Shown: piece by piece, positions 9,647-18,257 of the stretch | Position numbering within the stretch: the first letter of the stretch is position 1 | How the letters are laid out: each line of letters opens with the position of its first letter | Source of the DNA: Mangrovimonas futianensis | GTDB taxonomy: Bacteria; Bacteroidota; Bacteroidia; Flavobacteriales; Flavobacteriaceae | Length of the DNA: 64,000 nucleotides | Direction: 5' to 3' | Assembly (NCBI RefSeq): GCF_021245805.1 | Contig: NZ_JAJJNF010000007.1 | Span: 62,001-126,000, forward strand | The notes under the pieces: generated by a model | The model's input: only the letters and a program-made list of their open reading frames with translations | Told to the model about the DNA's origin: nothing | Database searches by the model: none | Program-made: the position numbers and the translations under genes

Positions 9647-10168
9647 CTACATCTTATTTAAATTGAAAGAACCATCCGTTACTTCCCTAGTTGATCCATC
9701 ATTCGGGTTTTTGGCTGTAAATTGAAAAGTCCCCTTTATGGTAGCATCCGTTTCTTCTGAAATATTAATTTCCCCAACCACCCCAGATGCATCAAAAGGA
9801 GCACTCCAAGTTTGACTTTGAGCAGGATTCTGGGTGTTGGGCTCAATATAAGAAGCGAGGATAAAGACACTTTCATCAGTTATATCATAGGTACCTACTC
9901 CATCATAATAATTAATTTGCATATTGATTGCTTGAGATGAGGAGTTTCCCTGCATTACTAGAACCGTATTACCTCCCCCCGATTGTACAGTAGCAAAAGA
10001 GGTTATCTCAAGCGAAGTAAAACTCTCTCCATTAATTTTTGCTGTAATGGTTCCTGATGCCGCTTGAGTATCACCCGGATCACCGCCATCGTCGTCCTTT
10101 TTACAAGAAGTGAGCGTTACGAAACCCAATGCCATAAATAGCATAAGTGTCAATTTAAATGTTTTCAT
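9647..10168 (-). CDS. lipoprotein with a DUF6252-like domain
   Basis: 173 residues. The signal ends in a lipobox TLTSC (Cys22) followed by KKDDDGGDPGD, the charged linker common on exported flavobacterial lipoproteins. The mature part is beta-rich and begins GTITAKINGESFTS, the opening typical of DUF6252-type proteins, and ends in TDGSFNLNKM. No enzyme motif is seen. It sits alone between two minus-strand operons. Surface or periplasmic attachment is inferred from the lipobox. Confidence 0.7.
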   Translation of the reverse strand: MKTFKLTLMLFMALGFVTLTSCKKDDDGGDPGDTQAASGTITAKINGESFTSLEITSFATVQSGGGNTVLVMQGNSSSQAINMQINYYDGVGTYDITDESVFILASYIEPNTQNPAQSQTWSAPFDASGVVGEINISEETDATIKGTFQFTAKNPNDGSTREVTDGSFNLNKM

Positions 10169-10246
10169 TTCAATAAGTTTTGATTAATAGTTCAGCAAAA
10201 ATGCAACCTACTGAAATTAAATTCAATACGACAAATGTCGTATTTA

Positions 10247-11194
10247 TTAAAAATGTATAGACGGAATTTCTTTCTGTAGTTCTAACTTTTCTCTCTCCAA
10301 TTGACTAAGAAAAGCTTTGTAAGATTCGGATTCAGGATTAAACGGTTTGTGTTGCAGGCCTTTTTGAATTTTATCCACGCGTTTCATAATGGGTTCGGTT
10401 GATTCCGAAAACCATACCTTTTGAAACAGATTCCAAATGTAGTCGATAGCCATATTATTGGGATGAACCAAATCCTCTGCATAATAACGGTAATCCCTTA
10501 AATCGTCCATCATAATTTCATATGCGGGGAAATAGAATAAATCCAAATCATCAATTATTTGGTGAATAGCTGCCAAAAGATGCGCTTTGCTTCTTGTGTT
10601 TTCAACAAAACCATCCTTAATATGTCTGATAGGAGAAACTGTAAAAATGATCTTTACAGTTGGGTTAAGCTGTCTTAACAATGAAGTTATTTTCATTAAA
10701 CTTGAAACTATCTCCTCTATAGACAATAGCTTCTTTCTAAATTCCCTTTGAGGTACTTTATGGCAATTAGCCACAACTTTTTCAGAAGCTTGATGTTCAT
10801 ATACCCATGCTGTTCCTAAAGTGATGACTACATGGGTAGCCTCCTTTACAGTTTTGAGTGTATTCTGCTGGGATTGATTTAAATTTTGGAGTAAGTCTTC
10901 CAGATCAAGAGCATTCATCTGTGAGTGGGCCTCAAATGACTTCCAAACGCCATCCATCTCAAAAATATCCTCAGACTTGTATGGAATGTCGTCAACAACC
11001 CTTTGAACAAACCTTTCAATGGCTAGCGGGTGAAAAAAAATTCCAATCGGGTTGTGTACCGACTGGAATTTAAAATAGTTCAATTTTGAACCTATATTTT
11101 CTACAAAACAAGAACCGATTAAAAAAAGCTTGGAATCGTAATCAATGAGACCTTCCTTTTCTTTGTTTAAAGTTATTTCGGTTCTAAATTTCAA
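10247..11194 (-). CDS. GSCFA domain-containing protein (SGNH-like)
   Basis: 315 residues. The family-defining GSCFV segment is at about residues 27-31 (FLIGSCFVENIG), followed by NPIGIFFHPLAI and, in the C-terminal half, YYAEDLVHPNNMAIDYIW with a DxxHP-type motif. GSCFA proteins are thought to be related to SGNH/GDSL hydrolases, with the serine in GSC and the late Asp/His pair as candidate catalytic residues; that assignment is family-based inference. The gene starts four bases after the alaS stop and is surely co-transcribed with it. Confidence 0.85.
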   Translation of the reverse strand: MKFRTEITLNKEKEGLIDYDSKLFLIGSCFVENIGSKLNYFKFQSVHNPIGIFFHPLAIERFVQRVVDDIPYKSEDIFEMDGVWKSFEAHSQMNALDLEDLLQNLNQSQQNTLKTVKEATHVVITLGTAWVYEHQASEKVVANCHKVPQREFRKKLLSIEEIVSSLMKITSLLRQLNPTVKIIFTVSPIRHIKDGFVENTRSKAHLLAAIHQIIDDLDLFYFPAYEIMMDDLRDYRYYAEDLVHPNNMAIDYIWNLFQKVWFSESTEPIMKRVDKIQKGLQHKPFNPESESYKAFLSQLEREKLELQKEIPSIHF

Positions 11195-11198
11195 TGTA

Positions 11199-13811
11199 TC
11201 AATTTAAGTAAGTCTTGGCCTGATCCAATGCCTCTTTGATCCCCGCCGGGTTTTTACCTCCTGCTGTAGCAAAGAATGGCTGTCCGCCACCGCCTCCTTG
11301 AATGTACTTTCCTAACTCCCTTACAATAGTTCCTGCATTCAAACCTTTATCTGCTACCAACTCTTTAGAAATATAGCATGACAACATCGCTTTTCCATTT
11401 TGCTCGGCACCAAATAACAAGAAAAGATTGTCCATTTGTCCGCCTAATTCAAAACTTAAATCCTTGATTCCGGCTGCATCCAAATCCACCTGTTTGGCTA
11501 AGAACTGTACTCCATTCACTTCGGTGATTTCCTGTTGCAAGTCTCCTTTCAAGTTTTTGGCCTTTTCTTTCAACAAGTTTTCTATTTCTTTCTTAAGCGC
11601 ATTGTTTTCTTCTTGAAGCTCTTGAACCACAGTCACAGGATCTTTAGGACTTTTTAGCAACTCCTTTAATGATTGATAGTCTCTATCAATTTCTATAAAA
11701 TAATCCCCAACCTCAGCATTTGTAATAGCTTCAATCCTTCTAATTCCTGATGCTACGGCGCTTTCAGAAACAATCTTAAAGTACCAAATCTTACCTGTTT
11801 CTTGCACATGGGTTCCACCACAAAGTTCTATTGAATTCCCGAATCTTATGGTACGTACACTATCGCCATATTTCTCCCCAAATAATGCCATGGCTCCTTC
11901 ATTAATAGCCTCTTGAATAGGAATATTACGTTGTTCTTGTAATGGAATATTTTCTCTTATTCGAGCATTAACGAAATCTTCTATTTGCTGCAATTGATCT
12001 TTCTCGACCTTTGAAAAGTGTGAAAAATCAAAACGCAAACCTTTAGCTTTCACCAAAGACCCTTTTTGCTCCACATGAGTCCCAAGAATACTTCTCAATG
12101 CTTGATGTAATAAATGTGTCGCTGTATGATTAGAAGCCGTTAAGTTCCTAGCTTCCTCGTTAACCACAGCTTTAAAGGTTTCTTCTATATTCTTTGGTAA
12201 GTTCTTTACAAAATGAATGATGACATTGTTTTCCTTTTTTGTATCTATGATATAAACCACATCTCCATTAGAACTTTCTATATGCCCTCTATCTCCTATT
12301 TGTCCACCTCCTTCTGGATAGAAAGGTGTCAGGTTGAAAACCAATTGATATTGCTCTCCATCTTTCTTTGTAGTCACTTTTCGGTAACGAGTAATGCGAA
12401 CATCTACCTGTAATCGGTCATAACCTACAAATTCTTCCACATCATCGTCTTTCAAAATGACCCAGTCTGAAGTTTCTGAAGCAGAAGCTTGTCTAGATCG
12501 GTCCTTTTGTTTTTGCATCTCCGTTTGAAAAGCCTCTACATCTACTTGATATCCTTTTTCACGAGCAATTAATTGTGTTAAATCCAAAGGAAATCCATAG
12601 GTGTCGTACAATTCGAAAGCTTTTTTACCAGAAATTGTTTTTTCCTTTGAAGTTTCAATCACTCCCGCCAATAATAACAATCCTTGATCTAAAGTTCTCA
12701 AAAAGGATTGCTCCTCTTCTCGTATGACATTTTCTATTAATACACGCTGCTTTCTAATCTCTGGAAAAGCCTCTCCCATTTGATTTGAAAGCGTTTCAAT
12801 CAACTTATAAATAAATGGCTCTTTTTGATCCAAAAAGGTGAAGCTATATCGAATCGCTCTTCTAAGGATTCTTCTTATGACATATCCAGCTCCAGTGTTA
12901 CTTGGTAATTGTCCGTCGGCAATAGAAAAAGCAACAGCTCTCACATGATCTGCTATAACCCGAACTGCTACATCAATTTTTTCATCCTTGCCATAATTTA
13001 CTCTAGAAATAGTTTCTATCTCTCTTATTATCGGAGTAAAAACATCGGTATCATAGTTACTTTGTTTTCCCTGCAGCACCATACATAAGCGCTCAAATCC
13101 CATCCCGGTATCAATATGCCTATTTGGTAAATTTTCCAAAGAGCCATTGGCTTTTCGGTTGTACTGCATGAATACCAAATTCCAAATTTCTACCACTTGT
13201 GGGTGGTCTTGATTCACCAATTCTCTTCCAGATTTTTGAGCCTTTTCTTCTACAGAACGAATATCTACATGAATCTCACTACAAGGACCACAAGGACCTT
13301 GATCTCCCATTTCCCAAAAATTGTCTTTCTTATTTCCTAACAGGATTCTGTCTTCAGGTATGATAGCTTTCCACAAATCATAGGCCTCTTGATCCATAGG
13401 GATGCCTTCAGCTTCATTTCCTTCAAAAACAGTAACGTAAAGAATCTCTTTATCTATCTTGTAAACTTCGGTTAATAATTCCCAAGCCCAAGCAATAGCC
13501 TCTTTTTTAAAATAATCTCCAAAACTCCAATTCCCCAACATCTCAAAAAGCGTATGATGGTAGGTATCATACCCTACTTCTTCCAGATCGTTGTGTTTTC
13601 CTGAAACTCTTAGACATTTCTGGGAATCGGCAATTCGGCTACTTTTGGGTTCTGTATTGCCTAAGAAGTATTCCTTAAAAGGAGCCATTCCCGAATTGAC
13701 AAACATTAAGGTAGGATCATCCTTTAAAACCATCGGAGCCGATGGTACAATTAGGTGACTTTTATTCTCAAAAAAGTTTAAAAAAGTAGAGCGAATCTCT
13801 TGCGATTTCAT
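11199..13811 (-). CDS. alaS: alanine--tRNA ligase
   Basis: Class II aminoacyl-tRNA synthetase of 870 residues that charges tRNA-Ala. N-terminal catalytic core: FFENKSHLIVPSAPMV and the GNWSFGDYFK motif. The editing domain has the zinc-binding HTATHLLH (about 557-564) and CGGTHV (about 660). The C-terminal C-Ala domain ends in GGGGGQPFFATAGG. Length fits the family. It heads a two-gene operon with the GSCFA gene and is divergent from the M23 peptidase gene. Confidence 0.98.
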   Translation of the reverse strand: MKSQEIRSTFLNFFENKSHLIVPSAPMVLKDDPTLMFVNSGMAPFKEYFLGNTEPKSSRIADSQKCLRVSGKHNDLEEVGYDTYHHTLFEMLGNWSFGDYFKKEAIAWAWELLTEVYKIDKEILYVTVFEGNEAEGIPMDQEAYDLWKAIIPEDRILLGNKKDNFWEMGDQGPCGPCSEIHVDIRSVEEKAQKSGRELVNQDHPQVVEIWNLVFMQYNRKANGSLENLPNRHIDTGMGFERLCMVLQGKQSNYDTDVFTPIIREIETISRVNYGKDEKIDVAVRVIADHVRAVAFSIADGQLPSNTGAGYVIRRILRRAIRYSFTFLDQKEPFIYKLIETLSNQMGEAFPEIRKQRVLIENVIREEEQSFLRTLDQGLLLLAGVIETSKEKTISGKKAFELYDTYGFPLDLTQLIAREKGYQVDVEAFQTEMQKQKDRSRQASASETSDWVILKDDDVEEFVGYDRLQVDVRITRYRKVTTKKDGEQYQLVFNLTPFYPEGGGQIGDRGHIESSNGDVVYIIDTKKENNVIIHFVKNLPKNIEETFKAVVNEEARNLTASNHTATHLLHQALRSILGTHVEQKGSLVKAKGLRFDFSHFSKVEKDQLQQIEDFVNARIRENIPLQEQRNIPIQEAINEGAMALFGEKYGDSVRTIRFGNSIELCGGTHVQETGKIWYFKIVSESAVASGIRRIEAITNAEVGDYFIEIDRDYQSLKELLKSPKDPVTVVQELQEENNALKKEIENLLKEKAKNLKGDLQQEITEVNGVQFLAKQVDLDAAGIKDLSFELGGQMDNLFLLFGAEQNGKAMLSCYISKELVADKGLNAGTIVRELGKYIQGGGGGQPFFATAGGKNPAGIKEALDQAKTYLN

Positions 13812-13864
13812 AGAGTTGGAAATTCTCGTTGCTGTTAAAATTATATTAATTGCGAAACAATTTT

Positions 13865-13872
13865 TATCTTTG
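13865..13872 (+). promoter_or_regulatory. Bacteroidetes -7 element upstream of the M23 peptidase gene
   Basis: TATCTTTG is a perfect match to TAnnTTTG, 70 bases before the peptidase start. No TTG lies at the standard 19-21-base spacing, so the -33 element is weak or absent. Confidence 0.5.
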
Positions 13873-13941
13873 TTCGTTTCGCTTTAAAATCAATCTATTT
13901 AAATGATTTTTACTAATTGCAAAAATAGCATAATTTAAGTA

Positions 13942-14913
13942 ATGAGTAAGGTAAAATATTATTACGATCCAGAAACCCTTTCATACCGAAAAATAGAGCG
14001 CAAAAAAAGACGAACCTTTAAGTATATTTCTGTTTTTTTATTGGCCTCTGCCCTCTTTGGTTTTTTGTCAGTATTTATTTCAAGCCAGTATATCGAATCT
14101 CCTAAGGAGCGTGCTCTAAAACGTGAATTATCCAATCTTCAATTGCAATACCAGTTAATCAACAAAAAGATGAATGAGGCCGAAGCCGTTTTATCCAGTA
14201 TTGAAGATCGAGACAACAACATATATCGCTTATATTTTGAGGCCAATCCTATACCTGAAGAACAACGTAGAGCTGGTTTTGGGGGTATCAATCGCTATAA
14301 AGACCTAGAAGGATTTAACAACTCCAAATTGATCATTGAAACCAACAAGCGTTTGGACATCCTTCAAAAACAGATTGTGGTTCAGTCCAAATCTCTTGAT
14401 GAAATAGCTAAATTGGCTGAAGAAAAAGAAAAATTACTAGCAGCCATTCCTGCCATTCAACCTGTAAGAAATGAAGATTTACGCCGTATGGCTTCTGGTT
14501 ATGGCGTGCGTTCTGACCCTTTTACAAAAGCAAGAAAAATGCACTGGGGCATGGACTTTTCAGCTCCTAGGGGAACACCCATTTACGCCACAGGAGACGG
14601 TGTTGTAACACGTGCTGACAATAGAGCAACAGGTTATGGGAATCACATAGAAATTGATCATGGTTATGGCTATGTGACCATCTATGGGCACCTTTACAAA
14701 TACAACGTCAAGAAAAATCAAAAAGTGAAACGTGGTGATTTGATAGGTTTTGTAGGAAGTACCGGTAGATCTGAAGCACCACACCTCCATTATGAAGTCC
14801 ATAAAGACGGCGAACGCATCAACCCCATCAATTTCTACTACGGAAGTTTAACTGCCGAGGAGTTTGATGAATTACTGCAACATGCGAGTATGGAAAATCA
14901 ATCTCTTGACTGA
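13942..14913 (+). CDS. M23-family peptidoglycan endopeptidase, membrane anchored
   Basis: 323 residues. A cytoplasmic N-terminus is followed by one transmembrane helix (about 29-50) and a coiled-coil stalk (about 60-170). The C-terminal LytM domain has zinc-binding HWGMD (about 199-203) and HLHYEVH (about 280), plus GYGNHIEIDHGYGYVTIYGH. All metal ligands appear present, so an active cell-wall hydrolase is expected rather than a degenerate EnvC-type activator. Its stop overlaps the start of the MerR gene by one base. Confidence 0.92.
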   Translation: MSKVKYYYDPETLSYRKIERKKRRTFKYISVFLLASALFGFLSVFISSQYIESPKERALKRELSNLQLQYQLINKKMNEAEAVLSSIEDRDNNIYRLYFEANPIPEEQRRAGFGGINRYKDLEGFNNSKLIIETNKRLDILQKQIVVQSKSLDEIAKLAEEKEKLLAAIPAIQPVRNEDLRRMASGYGVRSDPFTKARKMHWGMDFSAPRGTPIYATGDGVVTRADNRATGYGNHIEIDHGYGYVTIYGHLYKYNVKKNQKVKRGDLIGFVGSTGRSEAPHLHYEVHKDGERINPINFYYGSLTAEEFDELLQHASMENQSLD

Positions 14914-15242
14914 TGCACATCAATTTGCCCGAAAAACGATATTACACAATTGGCGAAGTGGCCAAAGCTTTTGATGTCAATACCTCATTGATTCGTTTTT
15001 GGGAAAAAGAATTTGATGTTTTAAAACCTAAAAAAAACGCCAAGGGAAACCGAAAATTCACACCAGAAGACATTAAAAACCTTCAGTTCATTTATCATTT
15101 GGTAAAAGAACGTGGCTTTACGCTAGAAGGTGCCAAAACACATCTTAAAGAGGAAAAGAAAAAATCCCTCAGTAATTTTGAAATAATTAGTAAATTAGAA
15201 AGTATTAAATCTCAGCTCATTAAAATTAAAGAACAGCTGTAA
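14913..15242 (+). CDS. MerR-family transcriptional regulator
   Basis: 109 residues. A winged helix-turn-helix at the N-terminus (KRYYTIGEVAKAFDVNTSLIRFWEKEFD; then KGNRKFTPEDIKNLQFIYHLV) is followed by a short helical tail. It lacks the cysteine-rich effector domain of metal-sensing MerR proteins, so the signal is unknown. TGATG coupling to the M23 peptidase gene suggests a shared, conserved role, probably in the cell envelope. Confidence 0.88.
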   Translation: MHINLPEKRYYTIGEVAKAFDVNTSLIRFWEKEFDVLKPKKNAKGNRKFTPEDIKNLQFIYHLVKERGFTLEGAKTHLKEEKKKSLSNFEIISKLESIKSQLIKIKEQL

Positions 15243-15317
15243 CAATTTTCTAAATCAAGCTACAAATTATTTGTATTAATCATCATAACATTTTAAAACT
15301 TTAAACACGTCACTATT

Positions 15318-15917
15318 ATGAAAAAATGGCTTATACCCTTAATTATTATCCTTGTTGTAGGATTTGGAGTTTATAGGTGGGCAGTAGGATTTAACAATAC
15401 CGCTGTAGAATTAAACGAAAACGTAAGCGAAGCTTGGGGTAATGTTCAAACCTCGTATCAAAGAAGAAATGATTTGATTGGCAATTTAGTAAACACAGTA
15501 AAAGGAGCTGCTGATTTTGAACGCACTACTTTAACCGAAGTGATTGAAGCCCGTTCTAAAGCAACGCAAACGACTATTGATCCTTCTAATATCACACCAG
15601 AACAATTAAAACAATTCAACGAGGCTCAAGGCGGTTTAAGCAGTGCCTTATCAAGATTATTGGTAACCGTAGAAAGGTATCCAGATCTTAAAGCCAATCA
15701 AAATTTCCTTAAACTTCAAGACGAATTGACCAGTACGGAAAATACGATTCAAACTGCGAGAACACGTTATAATGAGGCTATAAAACCTTACAACAACCAT
15801 GTTAAGAAGTTTCCAAACTCCATTCTGGCAGGTATGTTTGGCTTTGAGGGCAAACCTTACTTCGATTCAGAACCTGGAGCTGAAAAGCCGGTTGAAGTTG
15901 ATTTCCAATTTGATTAA
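15318..15917 (+). CDS. lemA: LemA family protein
   Basis: 199 residues: a transmembrane helix at about residues 4-22, a short extracytoplasmic stretch, then the helical LemA core (NENVSEAWGNVQTSYQRRNDLIGNLVNTV), with SRLLVTVERYPDLKANQNF near 112-130. LemA proteins are membrane-anchored helical bundles of uncertain function, usually encoded next to TPM-domain proteins, exactly as here. First gene of a three-gene operon with gaps of 5 and -4 bases. Confidence 0.93.
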   Translation: MKKWLIPLIIILVVGFGVYRWAVGFNNTAVELNENVSEAWGNVQTSYQRRNDLIGNLVNTVKGAADFERTTLTEVIEARSKATQTTIDPSNITPEQLKQFNEAQGGLSSALSRLLVTVERYPDLKANQNFLKLQDELTSTENTIQTARTRYNEAIKPYNNHVKKFPNSILAGMFGFEGKPYFDSEPGAEKPVEVDFQFD

Positions 15918-15922
15918 ACATT

Positions 15923-16369
15923 ATGTCCAACATTGAAGACTTTTTAACTTCTGAAGAAGAGCAGGAAATTATTGAAGCCATAAGGATTGCAGAAAAAAAT
16001 ACTTCTGGCGAGATAAGGGTTCACATTGAAAGAGAAGCCAAAAAAGACACCTTTGAAAGAGCCTTGGAGGTTTTTCATTTATTAAAAATGGATAACACCA
16101 AACAGCAAAATGGCGTACTTATTTATGTTGCAGTTGATGACCACTCGTTTGTCATTTATGGAGATAAAGGCATTAATGAGGTGGTAGAACATGATTTTTG
16201 GGAGACCACCAAAAATGCCATCCAAGCTCAATTTAAACAAGGACATTTTAAACAAGGACTTATTGATGGTATTCTAAAAGCTGGAAAGGAACTGGAATCC
16301 TTTTTCCCTTGGGATGCCAATGATATAAACGAATTACCAGACGATATTTCAAAAGGTTCCATTTCATGA
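15923..16369 (+). CDS. TPM-domain protein without signal peptide
   Basis: 148 residues forming a single TPM domain: SEEEQEIIEAIRIAEKNTSGEIRVHIE, GVLIYVAVDDHSFVIYGDKGIN, then an FKQGLIDGI segment. TPM proteins include phosphatase-like and structural members. This copy has no signal peptide or membrane helix, so it should act in the cytoplasm or at the membrane together with its neighbours. It overlaps the next TPM gene by four bases (ATGA). Confidence 0.88.
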   Translation: MSNIEDFLTSEEEQEIIEAIRIAEKNTSGEIRVHIEREAKKDTFERALEVFHLLKMDNTKQQNGVLIYVAVDDHSFVIYGDKGINEVVEHDFWETTKNAIQAQFKQGHFKQGLIDGILKAGKELESFFPWDANDINELPDDISKGSIS

Positions 16370-17193
16370 TAATAAACAAACAAGGCAATAAACTATGGGG
16401 TTTCAAACGCCTCTGGACCTTATTGTCCCTATTACTTTTAACCTCAGTATCTCAAGCACAATTTGATATTCCGCCTGTTCCTAAGGAACAGACCAGTGTT
16501 TATGACTATATTAACTTGTTGAATAGCTCTCAAAAAAGCAATCTTGAAAACAAGTTGATAAAATACTCTGACACTACTTCAACTCAAATTGTAGTAGCCA
16601 TCATTGAGAGCACAAAAGGCGAAAACATTGGTTTACTAGCACCAAAATGGGCTCACCAATGGGGAGTAGGTCAGGCCAAGGAAGATAATGGCGTGTTTGT
16701 TCTACTATCGTACAAGGATCGAAAAATATGGATCTCTCCAGGTTATGGCGTAGAACATAAATTAACAGCAGGTATTACTGGAGAACTCATAAGAAACATC
16801 ATTATCCCTGAATTTAAAAAAGGGGACTACTATGGAGGTTTGGATAAAGGAACCGATGCTATTTTTAAAGTACTGGAAGGAACTTATAAAGGAACTCGCA
16901 AATCCTCGCAAGCCGATGAGTTTCCAATAGGCCCCATCATTATTCTCATCTTTTTCCTTATTGTCTTTATCATTGCCCTATCAAAAAATAAACGGGGCGG
17001 CGGTGGCTCAGGCGGAAGACGCTCTAGCGGCTTTGATATTTGGGACGCCATTATATTGAGCAATATGGGAAGAGGTGGTTACGGCAGATCCTCTGGCGGC
17101 TTTGGTGGCGGAGGAAGCTTCGGAGGTGGCGGCTTTGGCGGTGGCTTTGGGGGCGGTGGCTTTAGCGGCGGTGGTGCTGGAGGAAGTTGGTAA
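16366..17193 (+). CDS. TPM-domain membrane protein with glycine-rich tail (YgcG-like)
   Basis: 275 residues. A signal peptide (about 16-32, ending TSVSQAQ) is followed by an extracytoplasmic TPM domain (about 40-165, with STQIVVAIIESTKGENI, DNGVFVLLSYKDRKIWISPGYG), a transmembrane helix (about 187-205) and a tail of nearly pure Gly/Ser/Phe. This is the exported partner of the cytoplasmic TPM protein encoded just upstream. The start is the first ATG and overlaps the previous stop; a start a few codons later cannot be excluded. Confidence 0.88.
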   Translation: MIINKQGNKLWGFKRLWTLLSLLLLTSVSQAQFDIPPVPKEQTSVYDYINLLNSSQKSNLENKLIKYSDTTSTQIVVAIIESTKGENIGLLAPKWAHQWGVGQAKEDNGVFVLLSYKDRKIWISPGYGVEHKLTAGITGELIRNIIIPEFKKGDYYGGLDKGTDAIFKVLEGTYKGTRKSSQADEFPIGPIIILIFFLIVFIIALSKNKRGGGGSGGRRSSGFDIWDAIILSNMGRGGYGRSSGGFGGGGSFGGGGFGGGFGGGGFSGGGAGGSW

Positions 17194-17216
17194 ATCTTCT
17201 TTGTAACTTAAAAAAC

Positions 17217-17253
17217 AAAAGGGGCGTTTCAATTTGAGGCGCCCCTTTTTGGT
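17217..17253 (+). terminator. terminator of the lemA-TPM operon (repeat copy 1)
   Basis: Hairpin 17221-17245 with GGGGCG/CGCCCC arms, extended by two G-T wobbles to 10 bp around loop AATTT, followed by TTTTT. A near-identical copy lies at 20964-21000; over 37 bases they differ at one position, inside the stem. Confidence 0.85.
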
Positions 17254-17468
17254 TTTAAATTTTAAAAACGTTAGCTAATCTCTCCGAAAATCACAAGTAT
17301 AGCCTGTTCAACAGTTAAAACTCTTTCTAAATCTTTAAATTTCTAAAGCAAAGACCATTATACTAAGTCTAAATAGCAATGAATTCATATTAAATTTAAG
17401 AAGACATCTCTTTTATTGAAAGAATATTGTAAATTAACATCTCCCTCAATATCATCATATTACCTCTT

Positions 17469-18254
17469 ATGAAAATCACTTTATTTTTTATTTTATTTTC
17501 AGTTAGTCTTTATTCACAAAACCTTAAGGATCAATTTCAGTATAAAGCCACCTATAAACTTACATATAGCCTAGATTCTACATCCGTAAATAATCCTAAA
17601 ATGGAAATTATGGTTTTATTGATTGGCGAAAATACTTCTGTTTTTTCCAGTCGTTCTAAAGCAATAGGCAATCAACCTGTAGTGTTTAGTAATTCTGGGC
17701 ATACTTCAAAAACGGCGGTTACAGATTTTCAATATTTTATAATAAAGGACTATAAAAAGGATGTATTATACTTCACCCGTCAAATTAAAGAAGACTTTTT
17801 TTATTACGAACAACCTAAAAACCAATTTAATTGGAAACTATCTGGAGAAACGAAAATCATCAATGAATATAATGCTCAAAAAGCTACTGTAAAATTTTCG
17901 GGTAGAAATTATATTGTTTGGTTTACCTCAGAAATACCTATTATGGATGGTCCCTTTAAATTTAATGGTTTACCAGGCTTAATTATTGAATTGTATGACA
18001 TGCAAAAACACTATCATTTTGAATTACTAGGTTTTGAGAAGCTGGAAACTAACACAGCCTTCAAAACAAATTTAAAGCATTACATTCTAACAGATAGAGA
18101 AACATTTAAGGAAACCGAACTTCGTTATAGGCGCGACCCTTTTAGTTATTCTAAAAACCCTAATATTACAATTACCCCAGAGGTTCATAAAAAATATATC
18201 GAATCTTTTGCCAAGTTGTTGGAAAAGGAAAATAATCCTCTAGAATTGGAATAA
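17469..18254 (+). CDS. GLPGLI family protein
   Basis: 261 residues with a signal peptide (1-16, ending LYSQN) and the family signature FNGLPGLIIEL at about residues 165-175. The rest is beta-rich, with YNAQKATVKFSGRNYIVWFT leading to IPIMDGPFKFNGLPG. GLPGLI proteins are exported Bacteroidetes proteins of unknown function. The partner outer-membrane gene starts three bases after its stop, so the two form one operon. Confidence 0.9.
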   Translation: MKITLFFILFSVSLYSQNLKDQFQYKATYKLTYSLDSTSVNNPKMEIMVLLIGENTSVFSSRSKAIGNQPVVFSNSGHTSKTAVTDFQYFIIKDYKKDVLYFTRQIKEDFFYYEQPKNQFNWKLSGETKIINEYNAQKATVKFSGRNYIVWFTSEIPIMDGPFKFNGLPGLIIELYDMQKHYHFELLGFEKLETNTAFKTNLKHYILTDRETFKETELRYRRDPFSYSKNPNITITPEVHKKYIESFAKLLEKENNPLELE

Positions 18255-18257
18255 TTT

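Noticed and set aside
16990..17190. Repetitive GGC/GGT tract that looks like a tandem repeat
   Set aside because: It encodes the normal glycine-rich tail of a TPM protein, with irregular units.
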